Made by a program: the position numbers and the translations under genes
In this document: in pieces, positions 10,869 to 21,530 of the stretch
Numbering within the stretch: position 1 is the first letter of the stretch
Layout of the letters: every line of letters begins with the position of its first letter
Assembly (NCBI GenBank): GCA_000969725.1
Contig: JXSR01S073336.1
Source: Ophiothrix spiculata
Taxonomy: Eukaryota; Echinodermata; Ophiuroidea; Amphilepidida; Ophiotrichidae
Direction: 5' to 3' (one strand)
DNA length: 34,133 nucleotides
The notes under the pieces: generated by a model
Database searches by the model: none
What the model saw: only the letters and a program-made list of their open reading frames with translations
Told to the model about the DNA's origin: nothing

Positions 10869-12948
10869 GACAAGTGAGGTACTTTTGGTATTAGGTTATA
10901 CTGAAACATACCTGACGTCTTCAGTATACGCTTTTAATTACCCAATTTCAAATGGAATATTTTCTGGCAGTTAGCGTTACGTATCTTGAGCAAAAATTTT
11001 AGTGGAATTAGTGTACATATTGACTGAGTATTTTTTAAAATTTGTAATGAACCTGAAAAATTATCAACAATTTTGCACCTGCTGGCTGATGTTGTGTTGA
11101 TAAATTCATGCCTATTAATGAGCTGCTACATGATATTTTGTATAAAGGTAAATAGAATCTGGTGATCTGGGGATTTCCAAACAGAGATTAAAATGGTTGC
11201 TTACCTGAACTTGTTTAGTTCACTTTTAAACAGGTATATAAGGCAGGGAATGATACAACATTGGTCTCTTGGTGTGCCCCAGCTGATCTTGCTGTTTGAT
11301 TGAAACTTGTGTAGTCTCTTGAGTGTTTAGTTAGAAAATACAGAGGTTCCCAAATAGGGTTCCTTTTGAGGAATTTGCATCTGTGGTAAATTTGTTGATT
11401 TTTGTGCAAAATTGGTCATGTGTGTTGGCTAGGTCAAATTCTTATGCTCTTTATGTCTTTTATAATATTTGGAGCTAATTTTGAAATTTCTTAACAATGT
11501 ATGAACTAATATCAGTTATCACCAAAATGTTTTCTTGGGTAACATTTTGAAAGTTTATTGAAATAAATTGTATGGAAATTTAAGGAAAATGTTGGGAAAA
11601 TTGACCACAAATAGTAAATTTAGTAGACTTTGACACATTTTACATAATTTTTGTGCTATGCAGCATAGAGTGTCAATAGTTACTTTGAATGTTAATGGAA
11701 TATGTAGAAAATATGAATTATAAGAATTAATTATTTTAAATAATTTATATAGAGATTTCATAGTAAGTTGTCTTTAATTAAGCAAGCATTAATTTTGTTT
11801 TCTTAGAAATCTGTGATTCACAGTGTAAAATTTTTATTCAGTCCAGTCAGTCACAAACCAATTCATTTATTTTTAGGATTACAGTGTTATTGTTAATTTT
11901 GTGTTGACATTATCACATTTTATCAAACAAATACTGTTAGATTCCTTAAGGCTGTCGCAGTGAGTGTTAGGATGAGCTGCAGCGGCTTTTTTCTATTTTC
12001 ATTTCTCAATTTGCGTAGATATCAAGGATCATGTGGTTAAGTTAATCTGACAACTCGGATGATAATAAATCAGGTTTTATTAGTTTATCCATTTTGCTGG
12101 AAGCAAAAGTTCCATTGTATTGTCATTATCGGGGGTCATTGGTCTGTGCATTGTTTAATAGTGGCACCAACTATTTACAATATTGCGATGCTTTGGTCGG
12201 GACTTGCTGGAAACGCATGTTATAGAACTTGGCAGCTGAGGCCTGGGAAAGAGTCAACATAGAGAGTGGAGATGGAGGATGGAGGTGTGATAGAATGCTA
12301 TTACATTGATAATCAGGAGGGTCCATAAGATCGGTTGGATTGAATGTAATGCTGATAGATATTGAAATCGGATAGAAAAAGTGGTTAAAACACTTGCATC
12401 ACAGGACTATACCTATGTTATGACATGATAACTAAGAAAGAAAGAAGCACTTGAAATCTGAACTCTTGTTTCTCTTGAAGATAAATCCGGTTGTATGCAT
12501 TCAATTTGCCAAAAATAGCCATATCTGGAGGATTCGGATTTTGGTTTTGCAGGGAGGCATGGCCAGAGATGACAACTACCATCTAATACTGGGTTTTGCT
12601 TTAATAACCATTATTTCTGTCCGTTATCTAGACTGTTTAATACATTTTACATTGTAAATTACAATATCAAGCTCATTTTCTTGACTAACAGGTAAATAAA
12701 AGAAAAAAATAGCAAGCAATTGAAATATGCAACCAGACATGTAAACCAATTTTCACATTGGAGAGGGATATTTGATAAAAATGACCAAAAATGTAACCAT
12801 TCCTGGCCGTGCATCCTTATACCTATTGTTGTGCTTGATTCCAAACAAATAACCAAAAATACACTTAATTTGTGCTGAATACAACACTTCCAAATTAAGA
12901 CACTGATTGCAGTAGACAGGATTTTGATAGCTGATAATTTGAGATGGA

Positions 12949-12978
12949 CATCTAAGTATCCCCTGGATACTTGAGATG
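12949..12978. repeat. Short hairpin
   Basis: CATCTAAGTATCC and GGATACTTGAGATG form a 13-bp stem with one bulged base and a very tight loop. It is too short for a microRNA precursor. Confidence 0.45.
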
Positions 12979-13363
12979 TTTGAGACAAATTAAGATGTAC
13001 TGGCAAGATGCAACACGTCTAAGCAAAATCAGTCATATTAGTGCACAATTTGAAAAGGCCTGGCCATTTGGAGACCTTCAGCATCATGTAATATCTAGTG
13101 CACGTGGCTGTCTATTTTGTAGAGCTGTATCAACCCTGGGGTACTCAAATATAAATGAAAGGTATATGCTGTTCAGGATTTGTTATATATGCCTTTTGAA
13201 TCATGTTCCTCTGAAGTTATTGAGCTTGCACCATTTTGACAAATTTTGAAGAGGTTGAAGAGGTGCTTATGCCAAAGCCACTAGCTTAGGCTGAAATGTG
13301 TCTAATTTAGAATTTTACGTTTTAAAAATATAGAATATGAATCAAAAAAATAGTCATATGGAG

Positions 13364-13569
13364 CAGGGGTTCTCAAATAGTTCTTACAATACACCTTCTC
13401 AAATAGTTCAAACACAACATTTATGAGAAAATTGTAGGGTAAAGTGCCAAATGTGCCCTTTTCTCAGTGAATTTTTATTTCCTTTTCTTTTTCTTTCTTT
13501 TTGAGTGTCAAAGCGCCAATTAGCACTAGTCAAAGTATCAAATTTAGCGCTGCTAGTTGAGAAGCACTG
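13364..13569. mobile_element. hAT-type miniature element (MITE)
   Basis: The left end is CAGGGGTTCTCAAATAG. The reverse complement of the right end is CAGTGCTTCTCAACTAG. This is the CAGGGGTTCTCAA terminus characteristic of hAT (Charlie-like) elements. Flanks TCATATGG (13354-13361) and TCATATAG (13570-13577) match at 7 of 8 positions, as expected for the 8-bp hAT target duplication, although two extra bases (AG) sit between the left copy and the terminus. At 206 bp it has no coding capacity and is non-autonomous. Confidence 0.75.
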
Positions 13570-13577
13570 TCATATAG

Positions 13578-14344
13578 GAAAATCTGCTGCTCCTGTAAAA
13601 AACAACATGACTGACTTTGGCCTGACTAATCACACTCACATGAAAGACAAAACTGAAGGTCAGCTTTAGAATGAGATGCCCAAAGCTGGATTTTGAACTG
13701 CTCATTTCCGATTTCAGGGACTTGAAAGAATGGAAGTCTTGACACACTGACAAAATTAATTGACCTGTTGATTTTTGAACAAGTGTATTTAATAAAATTG
13801 GAATGGCAAATATTGAACATAAAATGGGGCTTAACATTTCTTGTCAATTTTTAATCCGGTTTATTTTTGTTTGGAAGTTGTTGATATGTAGCAATTTGGA
13901 TACATGGGCGTTTAATCATTTGTAGTATTGACCAGGTTTGCGAGTTATTTTGTATGCATTTGTTTTCTGAACTTTGGCATATATCTTTAATGATTACAGT
14001 CTAAACAGTTTGCAAGTGAAATATTGTCAGATAACGCCAAGTCAGAATTACCTTTACATCCACCTCGCAACTCACTACAAATTGGTGATCTGCTATACTG
14101 ACAATTTTAAAACCATTTACTACGAACTTCCAATGGTTTATGTATGGATGGATGCAGTTTTGAAAATGTTCAGCATTAGATTTATTCAAAATGGTCACAA
14201 AATCTCTTTTGAAGCCAGTTGTAAGGATTATTTTTACCAAGCCTTTACTAAAGCTATGTGATTTAAGGGTAAAGGGAATCCATCTGCTCAGGAAAATGTG
14301 AATACTAACTATTTTTTAATCATGAAAAGATAAATAGTTTCCAC
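13578..14344. other. Non-coding stretch
   Basis: No supported gene. Around 13974-14261 there are ~80-95-codon frames open on both strands, which suggests chance rather than coding. Nothing else stands out. Confidence 0.5.
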
Positions 14345-14431
14345 TGCCTTTGCGGGGACTTGAACCATGGATTACGGCAGGGGTTTGTCATGCATTACGA
14401 AGCGAGGGATCTACCGCTGAGCTATCAAGGC
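14345..14431 (-). tRNA. tRNA-like element with intact Pol III boxes, probably pseudogene or SINE head
   Basis: On the minus strand, box A TAGCTCAGCGG (14424-14414) and box B GGTTCAAGTCC (14366-14356) both fit the tRNA promoter consensus exactly. The 5' GCCTTGA and 3' CAAAGGC pair at five of seven acceptor positions, with a discriminator A. A shifted perfect 7-bp pairing CTGCCTT/AAGGCAG also exists. The D stem, anticodon stem and T stem are imperfect, and the region between anticodon arm and T arm is unusually long, for 87 nt in total. The loop TTCGTAA could present CGT. A TTTT terminator lies about 17 nt downstream. Stem mismatches argue against a working tRNA. Confidence 0.55.
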
Positions 14432-16270
14432 AGCATTGAGATAGTAAACTAATATCTAAAACATAAACATTAGAATGCCATATTTTTCTTTTGTTTACAT
14501 AAAAATTGCAATTTTTGCCTCATTGGAATGCTAAATTTGTAAGTAAATTATGCGAATGCGTATATCAGACAAAATGTAGATAATGTAGATACTTAAAACA
14601 GGCAATTCACAGCTCAAACGGGGCAAACTCAAGAGTCGTAAGTCGTAATTCACGTCCAGATTTTCGGGCAAAACAATGCGGGTTTGTTACATTATCATTC
14701 AAAATCAACTCAGCTTATTTATAAAATATTGTTAATTCAATAAGAAGTATCAAGCCTACAATCTGTCAAAATTTGAAGCCAGTCAAATAGTTCGAACATC
14801 ATGAAATTATGAGGTTTTGGCGAAAAAGGGTCAACTTTTTAGAAGTAGTCTTTAGGTGTCATATTGACCTTGATAATGGACGTGAAATCACTAGTAAAGT
14901 TCCATAAACTAGAGCCTCTATTCAATATGTACGCCAAAAATTGTGATATTCTGATAGGTGTAAGTAGGTAAAAACTTGCAGTAAACATGACATTCAGCCG
15001 AGCAAGACGTTTTTAGGGACTGTAGCCTTAAGAGTATATTGAAGACATTTTCACAATGTTGGTCACAACTACTTGTGTCAGCATGTAAATTGTAGCAGGT
15101 CAATTTATTGTGTTCATAGTGGCACAAATTTCAATTAGAAGCTTAACAAGTGTCAAATCATTTCTATATAAAAAAAACATCATGCCTTACTATACATGCT
15201 GATAAAATATATTTTCTCATTATAGTCTGACAAAACACTCATCATAGGCTTTTCAGAGTTGTGTATTCAGATGTCCCTCTTGATGAACCCAAAGCAACTT
15301 GATATGGCATCCATTATATATCCTATTATATCTTGTATGATATCAATGACTTTGAAACTTATCATAACAAAATTGTTCAGGTTTTGAATATATATCATGA
15401 ATTTTTGTTTTAATGTGGGAGTTGTATAATGTAACCTTTTGAGCGTTGATTTAGTGAATGTCATTTATCTCTACTCTATATTGGATACCATTTTGTTCTG
15501 TACGTTTCTTATTTAGTCAAAGTTTAAAAATGTTTTTTTTCAATAGGCTGACAATAATACATTATGGGTTGTGTACACAGATTCCATTCTGTGTGAACCA
15601 AAGGATACTTTATATTGTAAAATATATAGTCACAAAGTCCTCTTTTTATCAAAGATATCCCTTTGGGTTTTGATAGCGGGGAAAAAAATATTATATGATG
15701 AATTTTCACTTTTTTGCTTTAGATTTTATAATACGTTTTTCTCCTTCATAGAAACTTAAAAGATCTTGAAAGTTCAAAGAAACTCTTATCTAAATAGTGA
15801 ATAGTGCTGAAAGCCTACAAATGTCATCTAGCTTTATGTGTAGTACTTATTTGATTCACAATGACTTTGGAAAAACAAAATGGGACCAAAATCAAAATTA
15901 TGTATGAATAAATCCTGGGCCTGTAACTTCTTGCAGTTATTTTCATGTCTGTTAAAAGAATATTCAGTCCATCTTTTTGTTATCCAAGTTCTACAATGCC
16001 GTGTAATTCCATAGATGCACTGTGTTTTGTCAGCTATCAGTTACAGTGTCACTAGCAAACAGAGTGATGGTAACTAATACACACACCTGCAGACAGAGGC
16101 TGCTCCAGTGCTTCTTACTGACTTTGTCTGTAGAGTGAATGGTATCATACAAGACAAGTTGCAATGTGATCAAACTATCCCGTAGAGGGCAGTCAGTATG
16201 TAGAGTCATTAGATGCAGGCAGTATCGGCAGTTCTGATTCACTTGCTGCATTTATCTGATTTATAGGTGA
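14432..16270. other. Non-coding stretch
   Basis: No supported gene. Several 60-73-codon frames overlap on opposite strands and look random. A CTCF-like word occurs at 16179-16193. An acceptor-like ACACACCTGCAG ends at 16091 and opens a 30-codon frame, but no donor follows. Confidence 0.5.
16179..16193 (+). promoter_or_regulatory. CTCF-like motif
   Basis: CCCGTAGAGGGCAGT matches the bilaterian CTCF core consensus CCASYAGRKGGCRSY at all but one position. It lies about 0.8 kb upstream of the supported exon. Single motif matches are weak evidence. Confidence 0.3.
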
Positions 16271-16700
16271 AAACTATAGTGCATGGAGCTATTTTGGTAC
16301 AGACAGGGATTGCTATCAAAAGAAACTGGTGTTTTGGAGTTATGGTATCAGAGCATGTTGATAGATCTGATAAATTCACAAATTAAATTTGTTTATTTTA
16401 TACCAAAACCTAGTACATGGACCCATATGCTACCGCTTGTGATTTCTCAAAAGTATGCTGTATGTTTTTTTGTAATGAGCAAAATGTTAGTACGTGGAGC
16501 CATTTGGTGCAGATACCTAATGGTGAAGCAATATCAACAAAATGTTCTTGGTTTTTTTTTATTGATTTGTAAAAGCTCATACATGGGTATTTACTTCACA
16601 AAGCCAAGACATGTTTTTCCTTGTCATAGAAAAAGCTATTATATGAAACCATTTGGTGCATGTAGACAGCAATTGCTAAAAGAAAAATGTATGTTTTATA
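16271..16700 (+). repeat. Degenerate tandem repeat, about five units, open in one frame
   Basis: Units begin near 16278, 16411, 16490, 16577 and 16640. They share the pattern [AG]TACATGGAGCCATTTGGTGC, then (A)GACAGCAATTGCTAAAAG, then a T-rich stretch with TGTTTT. Spacing is irregular at 63-131 bp. One + frame stays open for 158 codons across all units (16283-16759). Its repeats are visible (for example MELFWYRQG, MLVRGAIWC, YYMKPFGAC), but composition and repeat decay look like a minisatellite rather than a protein. It ends about 320 bp before the supported exon. Confidence 0.6.
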
Positions 16701-17023
16701 AGTCGGATATCAGTGGTTTTAACAGCACACATATGGCTGTAGTTCTAATTTTATTATAAAGTTGTCCTATATATTGCTTATTTTTTAGAGAAAGCTAATA
16801 AAAAGACCAATTTTATGAGAGGGATTACTAAAATTAATCTCATTGGATATGTAAAAATGATGTTATTGAGTCTCCAATAATTGAAGAGGATGATGTTAAT
16901 ACTTATGTGACAAATATTTGCTGCATTTTGGTGCTTAACTGACAAAATGGTGGTCATGATTTTGCTGCATATTGGCTACTACTAAAATACTCACGAATCA
17001 AGTTTCTATTTTCTCTCTTTCAG

Positions 17024-17131
17024 AGTGACAATCAAGCAAGTATCAAATACCAGACTGTACAGGAGACTAACAAAGCACTAAGACAGGAAGTCAAGAAATT
17101 AGAAAAGGCTAATGAGGAAAAGGACCATTTG
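17024..17131 (+). CDS. Internal coding exon of an unidentified coiled-coil protein
   Basis: The 108-nt exon is flanked by a textbook acceptor and donor. A branch-point-like TACTAAA lies at 16980-16986, followed by a pyrimidine tract and TTTCAG ending at 17023. The donor is TTG|GTAAGT at 17132. The length is exactly 36 codons and the frame starting at the first base is open, so the exon is phase 0 on both sides and could be skipped without a frameshift. The peptide begins SDNQASIKYQTVQ and continues through ALRQEVKKLEKANEEKDHL. Residues 5, 9, 12, 16, 19, 23, 26 and 30 (A, Y, V, N, L, V, L, N) fall on a/d heptad positions with charged residues between, typical of a parallel coiled coil. There is no catalytic motif, so the family cannot be assigned. 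Neighbouring exons are not evident in this window, implying introns of at least about 17 kb each side. It could be a constitutive or a cassette exon. Confidence 0.85.
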
Positions 17132-17259
17132 GTAAGTTGAACATATTGTGTAAAACCTCAGTGTTTTCCTGTGAGGGGTGTTCAACAAGCTTGTGGCCCT
17201 AGGCAGAAGGAGACATATCTATGCTGTTTGTATTAACAGGTTATGCAGTTCATCTTATA

Positions 17260-17691
17260 CCCCGTTTAGACAGAGCCAAAAAGTCATCTTTAGTCGTATT
17301 CGAGTTATATCGAGTTCAAAATTCACTTGTGTGTGAACAGATCAAGTCGACTTAACTCATCTTTCAAAAAGTCGTCTTATATCGAATTTTCAACTCGCTA
17401 AAAAGCAAGTTAAGTCGCGTAAGTAATTCGATGTAACTCGATTAACGACGACAACCGATGACTTTTCGTATGTGTGAACACATGTCGTCGTAAATCGAGT
17501 TGAATCAGTGTTTATTTCTACAGCGCATTGACCTAGAACAAGTAAATTTCATTTCAATTCGACTTCAAAATCGTAGCGCATGTGTGAACAGTCGTAAGTC
17601 GAGTTACTTTTCGTTAATCCGAGGTCGTGTTTGATATTAAAAATAAACTCGATATCAAGTTAAGACGACTTTTTAGCGTGTATGAATGGGG
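17260..17691. mobile_element. Miniature DNA transposon with TATA flanks
   Basis: The left end CCCCGTTTAGACAGAGCCAA and the reverse complement of the right end CCCCATTCATACACGCTAAA continue into a shared AAAAGTCRTCTTWA, giving inverted repeats of about 35 bp. TATA flanks both sides (17256-17259 and 17692-17695). The interior is packed with TCGAGTT, GTCGTCTT and related words in both orientations, probably subterminal transposase-binding repeats. The element is 432 bp, has no reading frame, and sits only ~130 bp downstream of the exon. Superfamily not assigned. Confidence 0.75.
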
Positions 17692-17695
17692 TATA

Positions 17696-18852
17696 AATTG
17701 ATGAAAATGTGGAAAGTTTCAAGCAAACATCTACTTTTGTTTTTATTTTCAAAAACTTTAATTTTGCAATTTAGAGGTTTCTACAGTTTAGGATTAGGCA
17801 CTAAAAATCAATTAAAAACCCAATTTTGATACCAAGAATACCCACTTCTATCTTCACCCTGACGTATTTGAAATCTGCAGCCCAATGGTTTGTAAATTAA
17901 TCATATTTTGTTAGTTTCTGAATTTCTCACTATTTGCTGTAGTTGTTATTATTATTAAAAAACTAAGTTATATCTGAAAATGTTAAGTAAAACTAACATA
18001 AGACACTGGCTAGGAGTTTTCTTTTGAAAAGTGTGACTGTTGATTTCTATTCAAAATTTTATTTTTTAGATTATCCTTCATATCTGATAGATGCATTTAT
18101 CATAGAGAATATTTCCTCGTGAAGTTGAAAAATCCTTACTTTAACTTATCAGACCTTGATCATGGATAGCAAAAACACACACTAAATTATGCATTTATCG
18201 TAACTAGTATTTTAAATATTAATGTTAATGTAAATATAGTATAAATCACATACAAAATCATATATTGATGTTTTTCAAGATACACAGACTTGATAATTGG
18301 AAAACTTTGTGTACAAACACATTATTAATGGAGCTTGATGGACATGCTTTATTATTTTATCAATGTGTGATAATTATAGAAAAAAGTCATGTTGAAACAG
18401 TTTGTCTTGAAAAGTGTTTATTCACACCTCTATCACGATTACCTAGAACACACCAATGGAAAGGTTCAAGGCATGATTGTAGTTGTTATAGCTGTAACAG
18501 ACGGCAGCTATTTATAAGTGTAAGATCTTCCAATTACCATGCACTTTGAAAGTACATTAGCTGCCACATGAAAAATGGACCTCAGATGATTATAAACATA
18601 GAGAAGAGTGTTCTGTTTATATGTGACTACTCTGGCAACTCAAGTTACAAGAAGGCAGCAAAAAGATCTTGGAAAGGAATCGTTTAGAATGTGGATTTTC
18701 AAACTGTTGTCTTTTCACAACTGTATATGCTGGTATTATCAAACAACATTCACTTGTCAATGGGAGTCTTCGCAAGTAAGATCTTACACGATCTAGTGCA
18801 GGGTTGTAGTTTAAATCTAGATCATTTACACATTCAACAAATCCCTGTAGGA
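17696..18852. other. Non-coding stretch
   Basis: No supported gene. A 94-codon + frame (18265-18549) and minus-strand frames near 18.6-18.86 kb are within what chance allows. GATCTAG/CTAGATC inverted words and a GTAAGATCTTAC palindrome lie at about 18777-18830. Confidence 0.5.
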
Positions 18853-19020
18853 CCGCCAATAACGGGCAGTTGGCCTAAACAAACTCTCAAAAGGTCTAAA
18901 GTGAATTGTGCTAGTCCAAATGTGAACCGTATTGGTCCAAGGACAAACTGTGCCTTGTCTGATGTGCAATGTGCATGGCACGATGGCCAGTGTATGCCCC
19001 AATGTATGCTGGACCTTTGG
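18853..19020 (+). repeat. Eight degenerate 21-bp tandem repeats
   Basis: Consecutive 21-bp units start at 18853, 18874, 18895, 18916, 18937, 18958, 18979 and 19000, without indels. Middle units resemble YCWAATGTGMAMTGTGCNTNG. Because 21 is a multiple of 3, frames stay open on both strands and produce heptapeptide repeats, for example GPRTNCA LSDVQCA WHDGQCM on + and GPIRFTF GLAQFTL on -. The preserved phase through divergent units could reflect coding selection or simply a substitution-only minisatellite. Confidence 0.65.
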
Positions 19021-19118
19021 TCGGGACAGGGACAAAAACCAAAACAGCAACACGAGTCAGGAAGACGACCAAGATATGTGGGAAGACAACGACAGCGACA
19101 ACAATTTACTGCAAGTAA
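19021..19118 (+). CDS. Coding-looking acidic segment ending at a donor-like site
   Basis: The frame read through this stretch gives DRDKNQNSNTSQ followed by EDDQDMWEDNDSDNNLLQ. It is hydrophilic and acidic, with GAC/AAC-rich codons unlike the surrounding AT-rich DNA, and it ends at CAA|GTAAGG. Reading on unspliced meets TAG five codons later. Directly downstream, TTATTATTGCAG precedes a 44-nt block (19143-19186) that in the continuing frame reads GTQDHLTRLVALAA and ends GAG|GTAAGC. The gap between the two blocks is only about 27 nt, too short for a normal animal intron. This may be a decayed or alternative exon pair, or chance. Confidence 0.25.
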
Positions 19119-19387
19119 GGTTAGAATAGTTATTATTGCAGGGTACACAAGATCATTTGACTCGGCTTGTTGCGCTAGCTGCGAGGTAAGCTTGTAAACG
19201 AAACATGGTTGTACCATTATACAAATGCAAGACTCGTGTTACATAAGAAATATGCAGTAGACGTAAACACGAAAGACGCGAAAGCTGAAAGCTGTCCAGA
19301 TAAAATGCATTTTATCCACAAAGAAATTGTCATTTGCACTTTGATGGAGAAAAAATGAACCGTAATTGTTTAATGCTATTATCATTG

Positions 19388-19402
19388 TCACTAGATGGCG
19401 AT
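19388..19402 (+). promoter_or_regulatory. CTCF-like motif
   Basis: TCACTAGATGGCGAT contains the CTCF core YAGRKGGCR and mismatches the longer consensus at only two positions. Confidence 0.3.
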
Positions 19403-19507
19403 GTTCATAACTCCATTATAAGGGTAAAAATAAGCTGAGCATGCGCTGACATTATCTAACTACTAACTAGCATGAACTACACATGCACAATTGCGGTTTC
19501 ACTTAAC

Positions 19508-19518
19508 AAGATGGCGAC
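19508..19518 (+). promoter_or_regulatory. YY1-like AAGATGGCGAC word over a short ATG frame
   Basis: AAGATGGCG is the YY1-type word often found just downstream of animal transcription starts and at start codons. Here its ATG (19511) opens a 23-codon frame (MATHMSGNVTTLNLDC, continuing to a stop at 19582). There is no clear donor. Confidence 0.25.
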
Positions 19519-19914
19519 TCATATGTCGGGAAATGTCACCACTTTAAACCTTGATTGCACTGGGTTTTGTATTTTTTTTTGAAAAAACTCTTGCAGGTAT
19601 TTTAACAGAACATTTAATGAAGTGAATTCTAAAATTTTCATTCAAATATTACTTCAAAATAGGTTGATTTAACCTCTCTAGTTCGGACAATTTACTTCGG
19701 TAGATCAATCGGTTAGTATTACTGTTTTGATAGGAACTTACCAGGAATGAGTGCTAGCGGGAAATTTTGCATGGTATTGTTTTCCTTTGATCGTGAACCG
19801 GTCAACCGGTGCACTTTCGTCAAAAGCTTACCGTGTAACGTAAGAGAAAAAACACGGTATAATACAAGCTTACTGCAAGGTAGAGATGTATCCTGCATAT
19901 TTGTGACGTTATTG

Positions 19915-19985
19915 TTGGGAAGCAGATTAGCGCAGTGGTACTTCCCTCCTTTTACACCAATTAGTCCCTGGTTCGTGTGGAGATG
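19915..19985 (+). repeat. tRNA-derived head of a probable old SINE
   Basis: Box A TAGCGCAGTGG (19928-19938) fits the Pol III consensus exactly. Box B GGTTCGTGTGG (19970-19980) keeps the GGTTCG half and has decayed in the rest. A CTTTTAC anticodon-loop-like word between them (19948-19954) suggests a Lys-type tRNA origin. No clear tail or target duplication was found, so the 3' limit is unknown. Confidence 0.5.
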
Positions 19986-21493
19986 TGTGTGGTGTACTGA
20001 CAAATAATGTTTGACACCCCAAATTTGGAGATTTCAGTGTCTTTAAGGCCATTTGTAAAAGCCTGTTATTGGCAGTGTCACAAAAACTAGTGGCACCGAC
20101 TGCTCCCAATTCAATTTTGACTGCAAATTCAAGACTGCAAAATTTGCAGTTAATTAATATTGGAAAATATAGTATTCCTCCATTTTTAAGCAAGAATAAG
20201 GTAGTTCATAAAGCAGCATAAGATTTTTCATGACAAAAAGAAATAGTCAGAGAAATGTTATATCACATGTAAAAAATGCTCAGTGCTCATCGGTGAATCA
20301 GGTGCATATAGGATAATATTCTCTCTCATTTTCTTCTAACAATCTGTGCCACAAGAAAAGTGAACCAGTTTGTGTTGATGTGTAGTGCTTCTATGTATCT
20401 ATATTCAGATACCATGTATGCTGCCCTCTTCAAAATGATTCATAGTATTTTCACTCTCGTTTGGTGATGTATTGGAAAATTGGTGCTGTAAGACGTGTCC
20501 GAGGTGCGACAGGGTATAGACTACGAGATAATTATAAGGTTTAAAAGAAACAACTTTCATTCAGAAATGAATTCCAAAATCCAAGTATCCTTTTACAAAT
20601 GCAAATTAAAATTATGCAATTGTGTTTTAAGGTGGTCATCTTTCTTTTCCTATTTTTTTTTTTATGTCCATTCTTTTTTCTCAAATTTCAAATGAGTTAT
20701 TCATAGATTAGCGTATGCTCTCAAAGACCAACCTGGATAAAGTAGGGTATCAATTTTATCTTGGTCAGAATATTTCCTTCTCAGTTGATTTGAATCATTA
20801 ACTCTCAAGCCCCATGCTGTTGTACAGACTTTTTGGCACACCGAATACTCGATGCAACAACTATCTGAGTTTAAATTCTTTCTCCTTAAGACACTAATAC
20901 ACCTTGGGATTAGAACGGGATTTGATAATATTGTATAGTATACTTTTTATTCGCAACTTTATCGAATAGTGTATTATGAAATACTCATTGTTACATAGAT
21001 ATATGTACATTAAATTTTATTGAATAACAAATACATATTGCACTAAATTTGCATAGAATATTCTATAGAAAAACTCTGAACCAAGCCTTACAGGACTGCT
21101 CATAGATCTATAGAAGCTAATCAGATTCAATATTGAACGCTCGATTAATTAATAATATTAATTAGAAATCAATATACAATATGAAAGGATTCCTGGAAAA
21201 TTGCATCCCTTTTATGATATAGATATCTGATCAGTAATTAGCTGATCCATCCTATTCCTATATTGCTTGTTATATTCTGCATGTTTGTGGCTGTAAGTCA
21301 CGAAGTGGTTTTTTTTATTCACATTAAAACTTGGCTTAGAAAAACCACATCACTTTGCATTCAATAAATTGTAACTTTGAATAAGTGCAGTTAATACCCA
21401 CAAAAATTATATATTGCTTGAAAGCTTATATTCCAAACAATTAATTTTTTCTAAATAAAAAAAACCATAATTATAGGGTGGGTGAAATTTATA

Positions 21494-21530
21494 CAGGGTG
21501 TAAAATAAAACACATGTGCATTTCAGTTAA
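21494..21530 (+). mobile_element. Solo transposon end of the CAGGGTGT type
   Basis: TA-CAGGGTGTAAAATAAAA resembles the end of the element at 1384 (CAGGGTGTCCCAATAAAA). No matching right end follows, so it is a truncated or decayed fragment. Confidence 0.35.

Larger units (their letters stand above)
10042..13353. other. AT-rich non-coding stretch with small foldbacks
   Basis: No supported gene. It holds a foldback at 10794-10868, a short ATAA microsatellite near 10573-10592 and a 30-nt hairpin at 12949-12978. Several open frames of 60-115 codons occur here, including overlapping ones on both strands near 12.7-13.2 kb. None shows splice signals or familiar motifs. Confidence 0.55.
19187..19914. 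other. GC-richer non-coding stretch with promoter-like words
   Basis: No supported gene. It contains the CTCF-like and YY1-like words listed separately, a repeated ACCGGT pair near 19797-19810 and a TGACGTT near 19903. Composition is less AT-rich than most of the window. An alternative promoter is possible but unproven. Confidence 0.35.

Noticed and set aside
16092..16184. Acceptor-like ACACACCTGCAG followed by a 30-codon frame
   Set aside because: No donor site before the stop and no compositional shift.
16283..16759. 158-codon frame as a protein-coding gene
   Set aside because: It is explained better by a degenerate tandem repeat; the product has no consistent domain-like pattern.
18265..18549. 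94-codon + frame with a cysteine cluster (HDCSCYSCNR)
   Set aside because: Several frames of this length are expected by chance here, and the cysteines do not form a known zinc-binding spacing.
18617..18859. Minus-strand frame reading GFVECVNDLDLNYNPALDR next to a CTACAG acceptor-like and a GTAAGA donor-like site
   Set aside because: It looks protein-like, but the exon would be only 57 nt, the acceptor is weak, and the area also carries repeats that keep frames open on both strands.
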